From contig JAGHQL010000057.1 in the NCBI GenBank assembly GCA_020080175.1, positions 1-64,000 on the forward strand: a stretch of 64,000 nucleotides of DNA, in the 5' to 3' direction. The position numbers were made by a program, and so were the translations under genes. The notes under the pieces are model-generated. The model did not search any database, was not told where the DNA came from, and saw only the letters and a program-made list of their open reading frames with translations. Origin of the DNA: Glutinoglossum americanum. Lineage: Eukaryota > Ascomycota > Geoglossomycetes > Geoglossales > Geoglossaceae. Of this stretch, positions 9,989-21,116 are shown piece by piece; position 1 is the stretch's first letter; the number at the start of each line of letters is the position of its first letter.

Positions 9989-10913
9989 CCTATGAGCTTA
10001 TGAAGAAAAGGCTAGGCCAGATTTGTTCCTAGATGCGGACAGAGTTCAATAGATTTTCTTGGCAGGTCCCGCATTCCGCTCGCTGAGGTAATGTTGTTAT
10101 TATTATTAGAGGTAATTTCTCAAATACCACGACTTTTCTTTTTATTTACTCGAGTGCCACAAAAGTCAGCACACAAAAAATCACTGGTGTCGTTAGTTGC
10201 ACATGCAGTTCCCCGAACGACGGAAAACCTAGTGGGAAAGAGTTGGGGGGTTGCGAGACGTATTTCTGCCTAAGAGGATTCCGTGGCAGGACCGTCTTAT
10301 TATCTCGTCGTGCGTGTGCATGGGTGGGGCTCTAAAAGGGATGGAACGAAGCTCCTGTGAGGACACGACTCCTGGGTCACCACAGACCGATGGCTTCATG
10401 GAGGAGAACGAAAGCAATCGTTGCTGCCCAGGAGGATCACGCAGTAGGATTATCTTCCCAGCTCATCACCGGGTCTAGACGGAGGATTGGAACGTGCTAG
10501 TAGATAGCATAACCTTCGATTACCCTAGGATTTCACGATTGTTGGCAGCCCCGAGTTAGCCGAGGGGCATTTAGCTGCGGTTCTATCCGCGGTAAGACGG
10601 AACGCAGCGTGTTAGATGAGTCGTGATCCTGGAGATTCAATGGCTAGTGGAAGTCGAAGCCAAAGGAGCCCCATGCTTGTTGTTGGGAGATAGGCTTATA
10701 CGGAAAAGCGGCGGAAGGGCTGAGCGGGACACCTTACCGGAAGAGGGGATAACTAGACCAGATAGAGAAATTCACCAGCGTCTGAATTATTATTGGGCAA
10801 AAGAATAATATACCTAGTAGCAATCTAAAGTCAAAATTTAAATAATTTTGCCGACAATCAGGTGCAAAATCAACACACCCACCTGGCCACTAAGCTCATC
10901 ATCATCATTATTA
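9989..10913. other. Intergenic, no supported gene
   Basis: Short frames without domain content. A GC-rich self-complementary patch occurs around 10545-10595. ATC and ATT trinucleotide runs lie at its 3' edge, next to the inverted-repeat element. No tRNA found. Confidence 0.4.
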
Positions 10914-11008
10914 CAGTCTGACCTTGCTATAAGAATATCCCTTCCATAATAATATACATATATATTTGCCTGCTGGCCCGACCGTATTCTTATAGCCAGG
11001 TTAGACTG
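10914..11008. mobile_element. MITE-like element with about 25-bp terminal inverted repeats
   Basis: The left end CAGTCTGACCTTGCTATAAG and the right end read on the other strand, CAGTCTAACCTGGCTATAAG, match over about 25 bp with two differences. A TA dinucleotide flanks each side (10912-10913 and 11009-11010), as expected for a Tc1/mariner/pogo-type insertion. The 95-bp unit has no coding capacity, so it is a non-autonomous miniature element. ATC and ATT repeats flank it. Confidence 0.75.
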
Positions 11009-11010
11009 TA

Positions 11011-11917
11011 TTATTATTATTATCGGCATGTATATGCGGCGGTGTCGAGGCTCTCACAGTTTTAAACTACGCGTAACGGCAAAAAAGGCTCAAATCCCAA
11101 GCGGAAATGATGAGAGATAATGCGCGAAATACCATCATGTAGGCGTCTGAGGGTTGTCAGCCTTAAATCAACATCGCATTTGCCGTAAAGGATCCCCTGG
11201 TCAGCACTCAAAAACCCTCTCGTGTAGCCAGCCGTACATGCATACCCCTTTGCTATACATATACGGGGTATTGTATAAATAAACCGGACCCACTTCTGCT
11301 TTCCTCTTCCGATCGGTCTGTCTTTATGGCTTTTTCTATAGATGCAAATGGAAGTGGAGGTGAAGGGGAATTTGGAATGTGGTGTGTGCTTTGGATATGA
11401 AAGGGGACGGAAAGAGCCGCGGGTGTGGTTGTACCGGCGTTTGCGTGGCAGGGGGCAGTTGTCCGAAGTCCGAAGGTGGGAGGGTGGGCGAACTAGACTT
11501 CTCCTTCCGCTTTCTCTTTGGAATAGGTCTTTGGGTATGTTCTAGAGGTATGTTTACTGCGCATTAATTCCGCGCGGACTCTCATAATCACGCCGATAGT
11601 AACTATAAGGAAAACATACGACATTTCTACCGTTTAAGCAGCCTATCTGGCTAGGTTTTTCTGGCACTAACGCCTACAAAACGTATGGTAAAGATACATG
11701 CAGTAGTAAGTACGGTCCGTACGTTGAAGGTAAGAGTGTTGGGATTGGTTCTTCATCGTAAAATTCATACCGGTAATTAGTCAAAGCGTGTCGTATGCCT
11801 GACCCAAGTAAGAAAAAGTAAACGGGCAAAAGGGGCAAGTCCGGCTTCTTCATCCCCCTTGCTTCGAGCCCGGCCTGTTGAAGATGTAGCTGTGGAGGAA
11901 TAGTGCGTGTTGCGTTC
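11011..11917. other. Intergenic, nothing recognised
   Basis: This spacer follows the inverted-repeat element and ends at the stop of the minus-strand GH71 gene, so its right part probably holds that gene's 3' untranslated region. A TATA-like stretch near 11260-11280 has no downstream gene on the plus strand. Confidence 0.4.
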
Positions 11918-13583
11918 TTAGGATTCGCCAACCCAAGCGTTATAGTTTACGAGGCCTTGCTCGCAACCATTTGATATGCCATTACCGGTCGCTGTCAAGA
12001 CTGTGTTCCCGTCCCTGGCAATTTTGAAGGTGACACTGTCACCTGTCTGTCCGTTGAACGGCACAACTAAGAAATTAACACCTGCCGTCGTCGCTCTGAG
12101 CGTCGTAGGTGAGTTGCTCCCAATTTGGACTGTCACGTCCGCGGGGGCGGTGACAATGGCATCGATGAAGATCTTATCTTGGGCGACATCTGCAGGATCC
12201 ACGGTGGGTTGGTAGTCTGGATTGTTACCTGTGGTGCCACCAGTGGAGCCGGCTTTGGATGGGTTGATGCGGTACCAGAAGACGAGTTTATCCTTGGGGA
12301 TGTTGGGCATGGTGGTGTTGCCGGATTTGTAAGCATCGATGTAGTAAGGGAGGACCGTACGCCAGGAGTCGTGGGGCATGTTGTCAACGTAGCGCTGGGC
12401 TCCCGTGGGAATACCCCCCGATCTGATGGGACCAATATAGTGTGATTCACCATAATCGTTCCAGGTAATGACCTCGACGAACTCGGGTTGCACTTCGAGG
12501 ACCTCTTGCCAGCGGTCGTGCCAGAGGGAGTCGCCTCGCCAGATCCAGTTCTTTTTCCATTGTGGTAGACTGGTATAGAACCATGGAGACACGCCCATCA
12601 TATAAGCCTTAGATCCAAGTGTGGCCTTCCAAGCTTTATCTTCGACGTCAGTCATGTCGCTTGCACCTTCCGGCCATGCATTCCAGCTAACTATAATAAA
12701 ATGTTAGAAAAATTGACTGGGAAGTAGGGGGGAGGCGGGTAGGCAGCCCATCGGAGGAACTTACAGGCTCCGTCGACACCAGCCAGATACTGCGAAAAAC
12801 CCCCAGGACCGACACTGGACCAATCTGGAACAAAGTATATCGGAACAGCGGCCTTAATGGCTGACCAGTCGCCTGCAGAATTGGCACCTTCAAAAGTCGA
12901 AACGAAAGCTTTGCCATCGACTTTGAACTGCGCTGGGCTGTCTGCGAATGCTTTGATCTTCTGAATCACCTGCGAGGAGCTCCATGGACCTGCTGATAGG
13001 TAATCGAAAGATATGAACAACTTAAAGTTACGCTGTTCTGCAGCAGTGTAAGCATTTGCTAGAGAAGTATCTGTGTACGAATCCTGGGGGCCAATGTTAA
13101 GGGCAAATCCATCTAGGTGGGCCGCTTGGGCTTGCGTAATGTCATCAACCCAGTCAGCCAGTGTGTACGCCGCGGTATTGCCAACCTGTGGAGATTGAGT
13201 AAGCTGGTTTTGAGGGGGGATGGTTGGGGCGTGAAAAGGTGACTCACTATGTGGTGTGCAAATACCTGCTTTGATGACGACGGCGATGATTCTGGCGGGG
13301 GTGGGGAAGGTGCCATACTTGAATGCTGGTCGGGGGGGTTGCTTGATGCAGTCTGAGCCGGAAATGTAGTGCTTAATTGGACCGGAAGGTCCACGATAGG
13401 GGTGGTAGATCCACCTTGGATTTTAGTTGGAGTTCGATCTGGAGAGTGAGTAGTGATGGTGTGAGTGACTATAACTGTACGCCAGACTGCTATACGATCT
13501 CTTGCTTCTAAGGGTCCCCGGTGATATGAAACTGCGGACCCAAACAGGATTGTAGACGCAACAAATAGACAAGAGAGGATCAT
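11918..13583 (-). CDS. Secreted alpha-1,3-glucanase (mutanase), GH71
   Basis: Three minus-strand exons (13583-13248, 13185-12765, 12690-11918) give 509 residues. The introns are 62 and 74 nt, GT-AG. GH71 enzymes hydrolyse alpha-1,3-glucan of fungal cell walls, either the cell's own wall during growth and autolysis or that of other fungi. A signal peptide (MILSCLFVASTILFGSAVS) is followed by a Ser/Pro/Thr-rich linker to about residue 103. The catalytic domain begins at QVFAHHIVGNT. Conserved blocks follow: LDGFALNIG, FKLFISFDY, FKVDGKAFVSTFEG, YFVPDWSSVG, YMMGVSPWFYTSLPQWKKNW and FVEVITWNDYGESHYIG. A C-terminal beta-rich extension of about 120 residues closes it. Both splice joins restore family motifs exactly (FAHHI/VGNT and GVDGA/FSW). 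The placement of the linker before the domain is unusual but within family variation. Confidence 0.93.
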
Positions 13584-15294
13584 GGCTTCGAGTCCAAACG
13601 TTCAATGTCTGCACAAAAACACAGAAAATTGAACAATGTTTGATACAAGAGGCAAAAGAATGAATTGCAATTGCTGCTGCTGCTGTGATAAAAGAATGTT
13701 GCGGACCAGCCTCGCCTGGGCGATCTAGTAAAGGAGTGACTGAAGAGATAGTGAGAAAATATCGTTGTTCGCCAAATGAGTGGAAAGTTGAGAAAGATAG
13801 ATGACCAAGAAACCTTAAGAGAAGGGGGGTGTGAAGGGGGGAATATAAGGTGGAGTCCAGCCTCACTCGTGTTTACCATGTGTTAATGGTTTATCAAGCG
13901 CATGCAGGTGAATCAGGGCCTCAGTCCCCACCAAAGACCGCAAACGCCATTCCGCCGGGGCATTTTGCGTAAACGATGGGGTTCTCCTTGTAGTACACAG
14001 CGACAGACCCGCCTTAAGTGCTCCGAATGTGCGCACAAAAGCAGTCATTGCTGCCAGGTTGAAACACCAGGTATCAAGACGTGCGTAGCTAATCTACGGC
14101 TCCTTACGCACTCATAGGCTGGATCCGGGGTGTCAATTTCAATGTATCCGGGATGATGTGCGGTAGGGCTGCGATAACTGCGATAGCCCCTGGGCCACAA
14201 TGCGGGTGGATCAGTCTCACCGTAACACACAAGGGCTTAAAACTCCACCATAGACATCGACCCGTCCCTCTACCAGTTCCAAGGCCGGGATCCGAATTCG
14301 CATTCTTTATCCGACCGTAAGTGTTTGGCATCTTCCGTAACCGCTCAGCGGTAGCTAAATTCGACCATTTCAGCTTTAACTATCCAAGGGACTCTTCAAT
14401 ACGGCGTAGCGCCAACCCCAAACAGGGGAATACCCAGAAGCATGGGTACTCCGTACAGCTTTCCGAAACCTATTGCACATACGAAATACGTTAATTTGAC
14501 CTGGTGTTGCGCCGCCAGCTGATGTCTCCTTGGCTTCTCCCCGGTCTGGATCAACATCCTTCGGCTTCAAACATGCAGGTTCGATTAAGGCTCGTCTTAA
14601 CGTTGCGCCGACCCAACATCCGCTTACAAATCTAAAGGGGCGGGTTTGGATACGTTCGTGCATAGGTTGGGATACTTGCGTAGAGAATTGTTCCAGCAAA
14701 TTGGATAACAAAGGTTCTTGAGAGTTGGAGGGGTATTTCGTTATTTTCTTTCAGCAGTAATCTCATTGACTTGGCGGTACCAAGAACCGTGCGACCGGAT
14801 ACGTCCCACGATGCGGTATCCTACAGATATATAGGTTCACATCTAGTTCTAAACTCTGGCCGCCCACTCCCCGCTAAGCAAGAAAGTCAGAGTGGTGGCT
14901 CAAATGAAATTCTCCGATTAAGCCCTGCCCGGCGAAGCGTTTAAGCACACTTCCCACCCCTGAATCATCTACCGATTTCCATTACCGATGATTCGCTAGT
15001 CGGTTGCTGGGTAAACAATCGCCGAATGAGCACTAATATCAGAATCAGGGGATCATTGTGCTCAGGTTGTGCTGTTTCACCTCAACTTCAACTTCAATCC
15101 ATCGGAGCTGCATCATCACTAGCAATCAAGCTTAATCAATTAACGTCATTTCTTTGTCGGGCACGTTTTAGACCCTACGATAGATTCGGGCGAACATGAC
15201 GAGAAATACATTCAGCAATGCGGCAGTGTGTCTATCAGCCCTCCATTGGTGGCAAATGCTAAGTCAATCATAGGCATCAATTGCCACACTACCA
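13584..15294. other. Intergenic, no supported gene
   Basis: This probably contains the promoter and 5' leader of the GH71 gene (left) and of the aminopeptidase (right), which are divergent. Several frames of 60-150 codons occur on both strands, but none has a domain, a plausible splice partner or convincing composition. Confidence 0.4.
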
Positions 15295-16947
15295 ATGGAT
15301 ACGCACTCGCGGAATGAGCCATTACCATCTCGAACAAGAGAAGTCGATGTTGCAGCCCACACAAGACCGTTCATATCCTTCATGACCAACAACCCCACGG
15401 TATTCCACGCCGTCGATCACTTCTCATCACGCCTCGAATCTTATGGGTTTAAGTGTTTGTCGGAACGTAGCCTCTGGACAGATGAGCTACACCGGGGAGG
15501 CAAATACTACGTCCAGAGGAATGGAAGTAGTTTGATTGCTTTTGTCGTGGGGGACAAGTACCAAGCGGGTAATGGCGCCGCCATCGTCGCGGGTCATATC
15601 GATGCTATAACGGCTAAACTCAAGCCGATCTCGAAGCTCAGAACCAAGGCAGGATATGTTCAGCTAGGTGTTGCTCCATATGCTGGAGGTTTGAATTCCA
15701 CCTGGTGGGATCGGGATTTGGGGGTTGGGGGAAGAGTGCTGGTGAAGGAGGGAAAGAAGATTGTGACGAAGCTTGTAAAGCTCGATTGGCCCAGTATGTC
15801 TCTTGCATGAAGACTGGCCGGATATCCAGCTTATGCTTACTGAATGACAGTCGCTCGTATACCTACACTTGCACCCCACTTCGGAGTAGCGTCTCAAGGT
15901 CCCTTCAACCGAGAAACCCAGATGGTTCCAATTGTTGGGCTTGATAATTCAAATTTCAACGCGGACGATGGCGGCCAATCAGAACCAAGTGTTCTTGGTG
16001 GTGAGGGATCTTTTGCAGCTACCCAGCCTCTAAGATTAGTCAAAGCTATTGCAGGGGAGCTAGGGATCCGAGATTGTGAGCACGCCTTACAGGGCTGTCG
16101 GGATGCAGAGTGGACGTGCCGGTGGGAGCTATTCCGTCGGAACGCCCACTCCGCGATACTGGTGCCCGTATGAGTCCCCGCTACCCGATACTCCTGGCTA
16201 ACATAGACGTTAGACAGCACGATTGTAAATTGGGAACTAGAGCTCTTCGATACGCAGCCCGCTCAACTTGGTGGGCTCGATAAAGAGTTCATTTTCGCTG
16301 GGAGGATCGACGATAAACTCTGCTCATATTCAGCTCTCGAAGCCCTTCTAGCCTCCTCCTCATCCACTGCTAGTGGCATTATCAAGGTGGTAGGCCTATT
16401 CGATGACGAGGAAATCGGAAGTCTACTACGACAAGGCGCCCGCGGGAACTTCCTCACCACCGTCCTCGAGCGGACTGTAGAGTCTCTAACAAATGACAAA
16501 GGTGCAAATATCCTCGCACAAACCTATGCTAATAGCTTCCTGGTCTCTGCGGATGTCACTCATGCCGTCAACCCCAATTTCCTTAATGCCTACCTCCAGA
16601 ATCATGCCCCACGGCTAAATGTCGGTCTCTGTGTCGCAGCGGACCCGAACGGGCACATGACAACAGATGCCATCTCGACGGCGCTGCTCCAGCGTGTGGC
16701 AGATAAAGTGGACGCCACGCTGCAGGTCTTCCAGATCCGCAATGATTCCCGCAGTGGCGGAACTGTGGGGCCGATGCTTTCAAGTAAGACGGGCATCAGG
16801 GCCATCGATGCGGGGTTAGCGCAATTGTCCATGCACTCAATTCGTGCAACTACGGGAAGTCTGGACCCGGGCTTGGGAGTTAAAATCTTCAAGGGTTTCT
16901 TCGATCATTTTGAAGAAGTAGATAAGGAATTCACCGAGGAATCTTGA
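15295..16947 (+). CDS. APE1: M18 vacuolar aminopeptidase I (Ape1/Lap4 type)
   Basis: Three exons (15295-15793, 15851-16075, 16214-16947) give 485 residues. M18 enzymes are dodecameric two-metal aminopeptidases; Ape1 works in the vacuole. Metal-site motifs are visible: GHIDA (His101, Asp103), WWDRDLGVGGR, GRIDDKLCS, FDDEEIGS (Glu307/Glu308) and the C-terminal LSMHSIRATTG. The GHIDAITAKLKP block and IPTLAPHFG match the Ape1 branch rather than the aspartyl aminopeptidase branch, which has AHTDSP. The splice joins rebuild WPIARIPTLAP and GIRDYSTIVNW. The protein is about 30 residues shorter at the N-terminus than yeast Ape1, which carries a 45-residue propeptide. An in-frame TAG at 15271 blocks simple extension of the reading frame. 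A missed 5' exon remains possible. Confidence 0.92.
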
Positions 16948-19159
16948 GATACGGGTTTTAGCGAGCTAGTGGATTTCCAAGAGGTGGAGGCAGCCATCTT
17001 GAAACCCTATTGAATTCGCTGTGCCCGTATCACTCTAATAGCTTTCCTCTTGCATTAGAGCACAGGATTTAATGTATGCCTTTTCGTGGACCTTTCGAGT
17101 TGCTCAGCAATTAATAATCGTCACTGCATTTTCTGTTGAGAGAAGCCAAGGCTGTGCGTGGGACTAGGCTAAGGAAAGGTGGAGTCCAGACGAATTATCA
17201 GCACGCGGATGTTTGGCCAACGTGTTCCTAGAGGTTTGGACCTTCCCTTTTGGTGAGACTTGCATGAACGACAGACGGAAGACGGCGTTTGTTTGCGTTG
17301 TTCGGCCTGGAGTCTCTCGCCGACTTTACCCACCAACTTGGTTAAGCTACACCCGCGACTTAGATGGGCAGAAAAGTTCCTGGGACGTAATATAGCTTGG
17401 TGAAGAATCTTGGGTGTAAGCCCTACCTGTTGCCTCCCATGCATGTGGTGGAGTACATGCAAACCGGAACTCCGGACAAGATCCACTTGCAATTGCCGAG
17501 AAACTCCCACACACAGGATGAGACACGTATATATGGCATAAGCCGCATTAGTACCTTTGAAGTCCTTGGTACAACAGACATCGCATCTCTCATTTCAGCT
17601 TTGGCAAGAAACGGCCGTAACACAGAAGGTATTTTTTGAGCACTTTCTTTTAGAGTTAGGATTAGCGAGGCCCGGGGCGAATCGAACAGGACGATGGTGT
17701 TCGCCTCAAACGCCAGGCGTGTTCTCTATCACAGCACCGGCTCAGTGGAGAGGCGCTCGTTGCCCTGTCCGGCAATTTTAATTGAGGAAAAGCATGTATT
17801 GCCTTGGGTTGGCTGCGAACATGTATTGGTTGTTCTCCTATTTTGCTTCTTCCAACTAGTCAGGCTGTGGGAACGACAATGTAACAGGACATTATTTGAC
17901 AACTAACGGATCCCCTCTATCTTTTCGGACTATCTTCCTCGTACTCCCCATTTGTTTGCTCCACAAACACTCCAAAACCCACGAACCAAAGTTGTCCTGC
18001 TCTCGGATCCCCAAGGAGCGTCATTGTCGCATCATCGCTTAATATCGATTCTGGTCCAATGCCAGGAAGCTTAAATCTCGAGTTCTTGGTTGTGCTCGCT
18101 GATCGTTACTCGTTCCTTCCCTGCTGCCGGCAAATCGAGAGGATTTGGAAAGGCCTTGCGAAGGCACCATAAGTCAGGCAGCCGCCCCACAATAAACAAC
18201 AACAATCGCGCGCAACGACGATCTGTTTGTTCGTCTTTGGCAGCTTCATGCGCACACTTAGCTGATTATTGGCGATAATTCTGGTCTCAGGCCATCAGCA
18301 TAACCGCACCACAGGGACTGACGGTGTAATCTGGGCTCAACCCCCGTGTTGACTTCGAATCGGGGCCATTCCTTGGATATTGCAAGGAACGAAAGCGGGT
18401 CAACGACGCAACGCTTTGAAAGTGGGCGACGCCTCAACAAAACCTAGAGACTCCTACGCTATCTGCCTGGGACTCGTGAGCAACAGGTTCTGACGCCTAT
18501 AAACGCGTTGTTGTCGGACAAGCCGTAGATCGGCAACTGTGATCGGCGTTTACGTGCCATCGAACTCGACGCACGCCGGGCGCATACTTTGAACAACACT
18601 CACACCGACAGTCTGTACTTTTTAGGTATTTTACGTCTCGAAACTCCTCTTTGGTCCCCGAGATTATAGTGGTTGGAGAGCGGCTTCGCCGGGATCTAGA
18701 TCTTTAATCGCACCTTATAAGACGGCGAGGGCAATCTCGCAATTCACTACAAGTAAGCACTTTTTACTCCACTTTACCTGGTACGCCCAGACAATTGGCA
18801 TCTTTTATTCGCAGACGATAGCTGCCCGAGAAAGCCCTGCCTTTGTCTTTGTCTCGCATTCCTCATGCGTTAAGCTTACTTCAGCACTGTAGCAACGTGC
18901 GGCTGAAGTGGACCCCAATCCCCAGTCAGCTCTGCGAACCTCCCAGCACCCTGCCGACGAATATCGACCCACGAAGCAATTTCCCCTTGTGTCGGGCCCA
19001 CCCATTTTTGAAGTGGCTTGACTCGAGGAAAGGCCATTCAGAACTCCTACGAAGCCACCGCGAGTCGGGGAATTTTCAGGAAGACAGATTACCACACTCG
19101 CGACCGGCTGTCGCAGAACTACTCCAGGCAGGGAAGATTAAAATCACGACTCCTGTTCA
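16948..19159. other. Long gene-free spacer
   Basis: About 2.2 kb without a supported gene. It most likely includes the 3' region of the aminopeptidase gene and a long promoter and 5' leader for the Ser-rich protein gene at 19160. A T-loop-like GTTCGATTC on the minus strand near 17680 does not fold into a tRNA. Confidence 0.4.
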
Positions 19160-20374
19160 ATGACAATGGTAGACTATCGAGGGCCACCTTACCAACTCCC
19201 TAGGAAACCTCTTCCAACTCCCCACCTATCAACTGGGAGTCAGAAGCTGCAACAAATTATTCCCGACTCACAATGGTCAGACTCGCCGACAAGCACGTTG
19301 CGGTCGGGATTTGGGACACACGGTGCTAGCGGGGTACACGGAACCAACATGCCATACCAAAGCCAACACGTTCGGAGCCGAACTTCGTCGTCCTCTACTT
19401 TCCCGATATTGACAGTGTCTGCACCCCAGCATACTCCTACCTCCTATAAGAACTCCGTAAACCCTTACAATACTACCCGTCGAACATTGTCAAATGCGAC
19501 TACTTCCACTTCTACAACCGCCACGAGCGGCGGGATGACAGTAGGACGACCAACTGCAACCGTTTCGGTATCAATTCGGAGATCCTCATCTTCAAGGTCT
19601 GGAGGAGGTTCACCTTGCGGATATGTCGCGCTGATGCGAAAACAAAAGGCGACAGTCTGGTGCGACCGTTCGCAACTCGAAGACCCTCGCCTACTCGCAC
19701 AACAGAAGGCTGCAAAATTAAGGGCTACTAGGGAGGTTATCGGAAATGGACCTGGCTCCACTGGGAGAGCCCCTTCTACGAACTCGGCAGCTGCTGGTAG
19801 CGTAAGGAAGATAAGACACCATGCTAAGAACAATACTAGCTTCTCACCAGCAACACTAGTCGGAGTTGGCGGTGTGCCCATGCGGCTCAGTGCAAGTGAA
19901 GTTGGAGATGAGGAAGACAGCGACGAAGAACGGGGTAGTCAGTACAGCTACCATAAAAGGACCAGCAGTGGAAGAAGCTCCATCGGCTCGAATCATCGGC
20001 GGCCAGCGGGACAAGCAGCCAATCCGGCTCTGTCAATGACGAGTGGGACCAGTCCAGGAAAAGGCGGCACGCCACCGAGTGGGGGAAGCAGCAGTCCGAA
20101 TATGGCGGAACTAGAGACCCCTATCCCGGGGAGAACCGCTAAGAGGGGAGATTACTTTGGCAACCCTACCGGAGGCAGCAGCGGCAACAGTAGTAGGGAG
20201 AATAGTTTTGGGAATGTAGGGATGCTCTCCCCGAGGCCGGCAAAGAATCCCATAGCTCGCGAGAAAAGTGTCAAGAACCCCGATGAGCTTAGGAGAAGAG
20301 GCAGTGTTGACGATAGAGCGATGACCATGAGCACTGGAAGGCTCTTCGTTGCCAATCCAGATCTAAGTGATTGA
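19160..20374 (+). CDS. Ser-rich conserved fungal protein, function unknown
   Basis: A single exon encodes 404 residues from an ATG at 19160. A second ATG is two codons later. Most of the protein is low-complexity (Ser, Thr, Gly, Arg), probably disordered and rich in candidate phosphorylation sites. One compact core stands out at about residues 152-190: GYVALMRKQKATVWCDRSQ followed by EDPRLLAQQKAAKLRATRE. I recall similar KATVW...EDPRLLAQQKAAK segments in uncharacterised Pezizomycotina proteins, but I cannot name a function. There is no signal peptide or membrane segment. An acidic patch (VGDEEDSDEERGS) precedes a basic tail. It is likely a cytosolic or nuclear regulatory protein, which is inference only. 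Confidence 0.8.
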   Translation: MTMVDYRGPPYQLPRKPLPTPHLSTGSQKLQQIIPDSQWSDSPTSTLRSGFGTHGASGVHGTNMPYQSQHVRSRTSSSSTFPILTVSAPQHTPTSYKNSVNPYNTTRRTLSNATTSTSTTATSGGMTVGRPTATVSVSIRRSSSSRSGGGSPCGYVALMRKQKATVWCDRSQLEDPRLLAQQKAAKLRATREVIGNGPGSTGRAPSTNSAAAGSVRKIRHHAKNNTSFSPATLVGVGGVPMRLSASEVGDEEDSDEERGSQYSYHKRTSSGRSSIGSNHRRPAGQAANPALSMTSGTSPGKGGTPPSGGSSSPNMAELETPIPGRTAKRGDYFGNPTGGSSGNSSRENSFGNVGMLSPRPAKNPIAREKSVKNPDELRRRGSVDDRAMTMSTGRLFVANPDLSD

Positions 20375-21116
20375 TTATCCTCTCCTTAGGCCACTTCGCG
20401 AAAGTGTCTAAAGGCCAGGAGTTTTTTTTTAGAACAGACTGCCTCATGGTTACCTGGCGAGGCTTGTCTTTGTTCCCATCCCAATGTTCATGGTACGGAG
20501 CTATCCCCTATCTGCCTGTTATTTTTCGTTATCTTAGCACTTGAAGGTTCGGGGTTTGTCGCATTCGTTAGGCGGAGAGGGTGTAGCGGCGTTATTTACC
20601 CTTTTTCAGGGTTGAGCTAGCCTGTCGTTTTCTCATAATACATGCATTGTCCCACATCTTATATTGCGGCAGTTTTACTATCGTTTGATGCGAAGTTTTG
20701 TCTATTCTCCCTGTTGGGAAGCCGGATGGATGCATTGTAGATATTTATTCCATTGGAGGTTTAAAGCCTTTGGGAAGTAGGTGTTGCGAGACAGGTTCGC
20801 CTTTATAAGAAAAAAAATGCACATATCATAATAATTTGACCAAGCCCAATGAGAATGACAGAAATAATCGTGTTGACCTGGACATCTCGCTGCGACGCGG
20901 AGGGATGCCATAAAGTTTTGGTCATGTGATTCTGACAAGCAAACGCGAAACCACTTCGGGTTTCGACGCGTTCCAAGGCTCAAAAGTACCTCCACCAACC
21001 AAATCGCGAACGTTCATTCCCGCGATTTTCCTTCAACCCAGTGGATACTGTGGGGTTCTGGGATTTACTCAGCCAGAACTGGGTCCCTTCTCACAATCCA
21101 AACACTAAATACAGCA
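20375..21116. other. Spacer between two plus-strand genes
   Basis: Contains the 3' region of the Ser-rich gene, with a T-rich run near 20422-20430, and the promoter of the chromatin assembly factor gene. No gene supported. Confidence 0.4.

Noticed and set aside
17660-17780. tRNA-like T-loop (GTTCGATTC on the minus strand) next to a perfect 5-bp hairpin
   Set aside because: The T-stem does not pair (only one or two of five pairs), the putative anticodon loop has eight bases and no acceptor stem can be formed.
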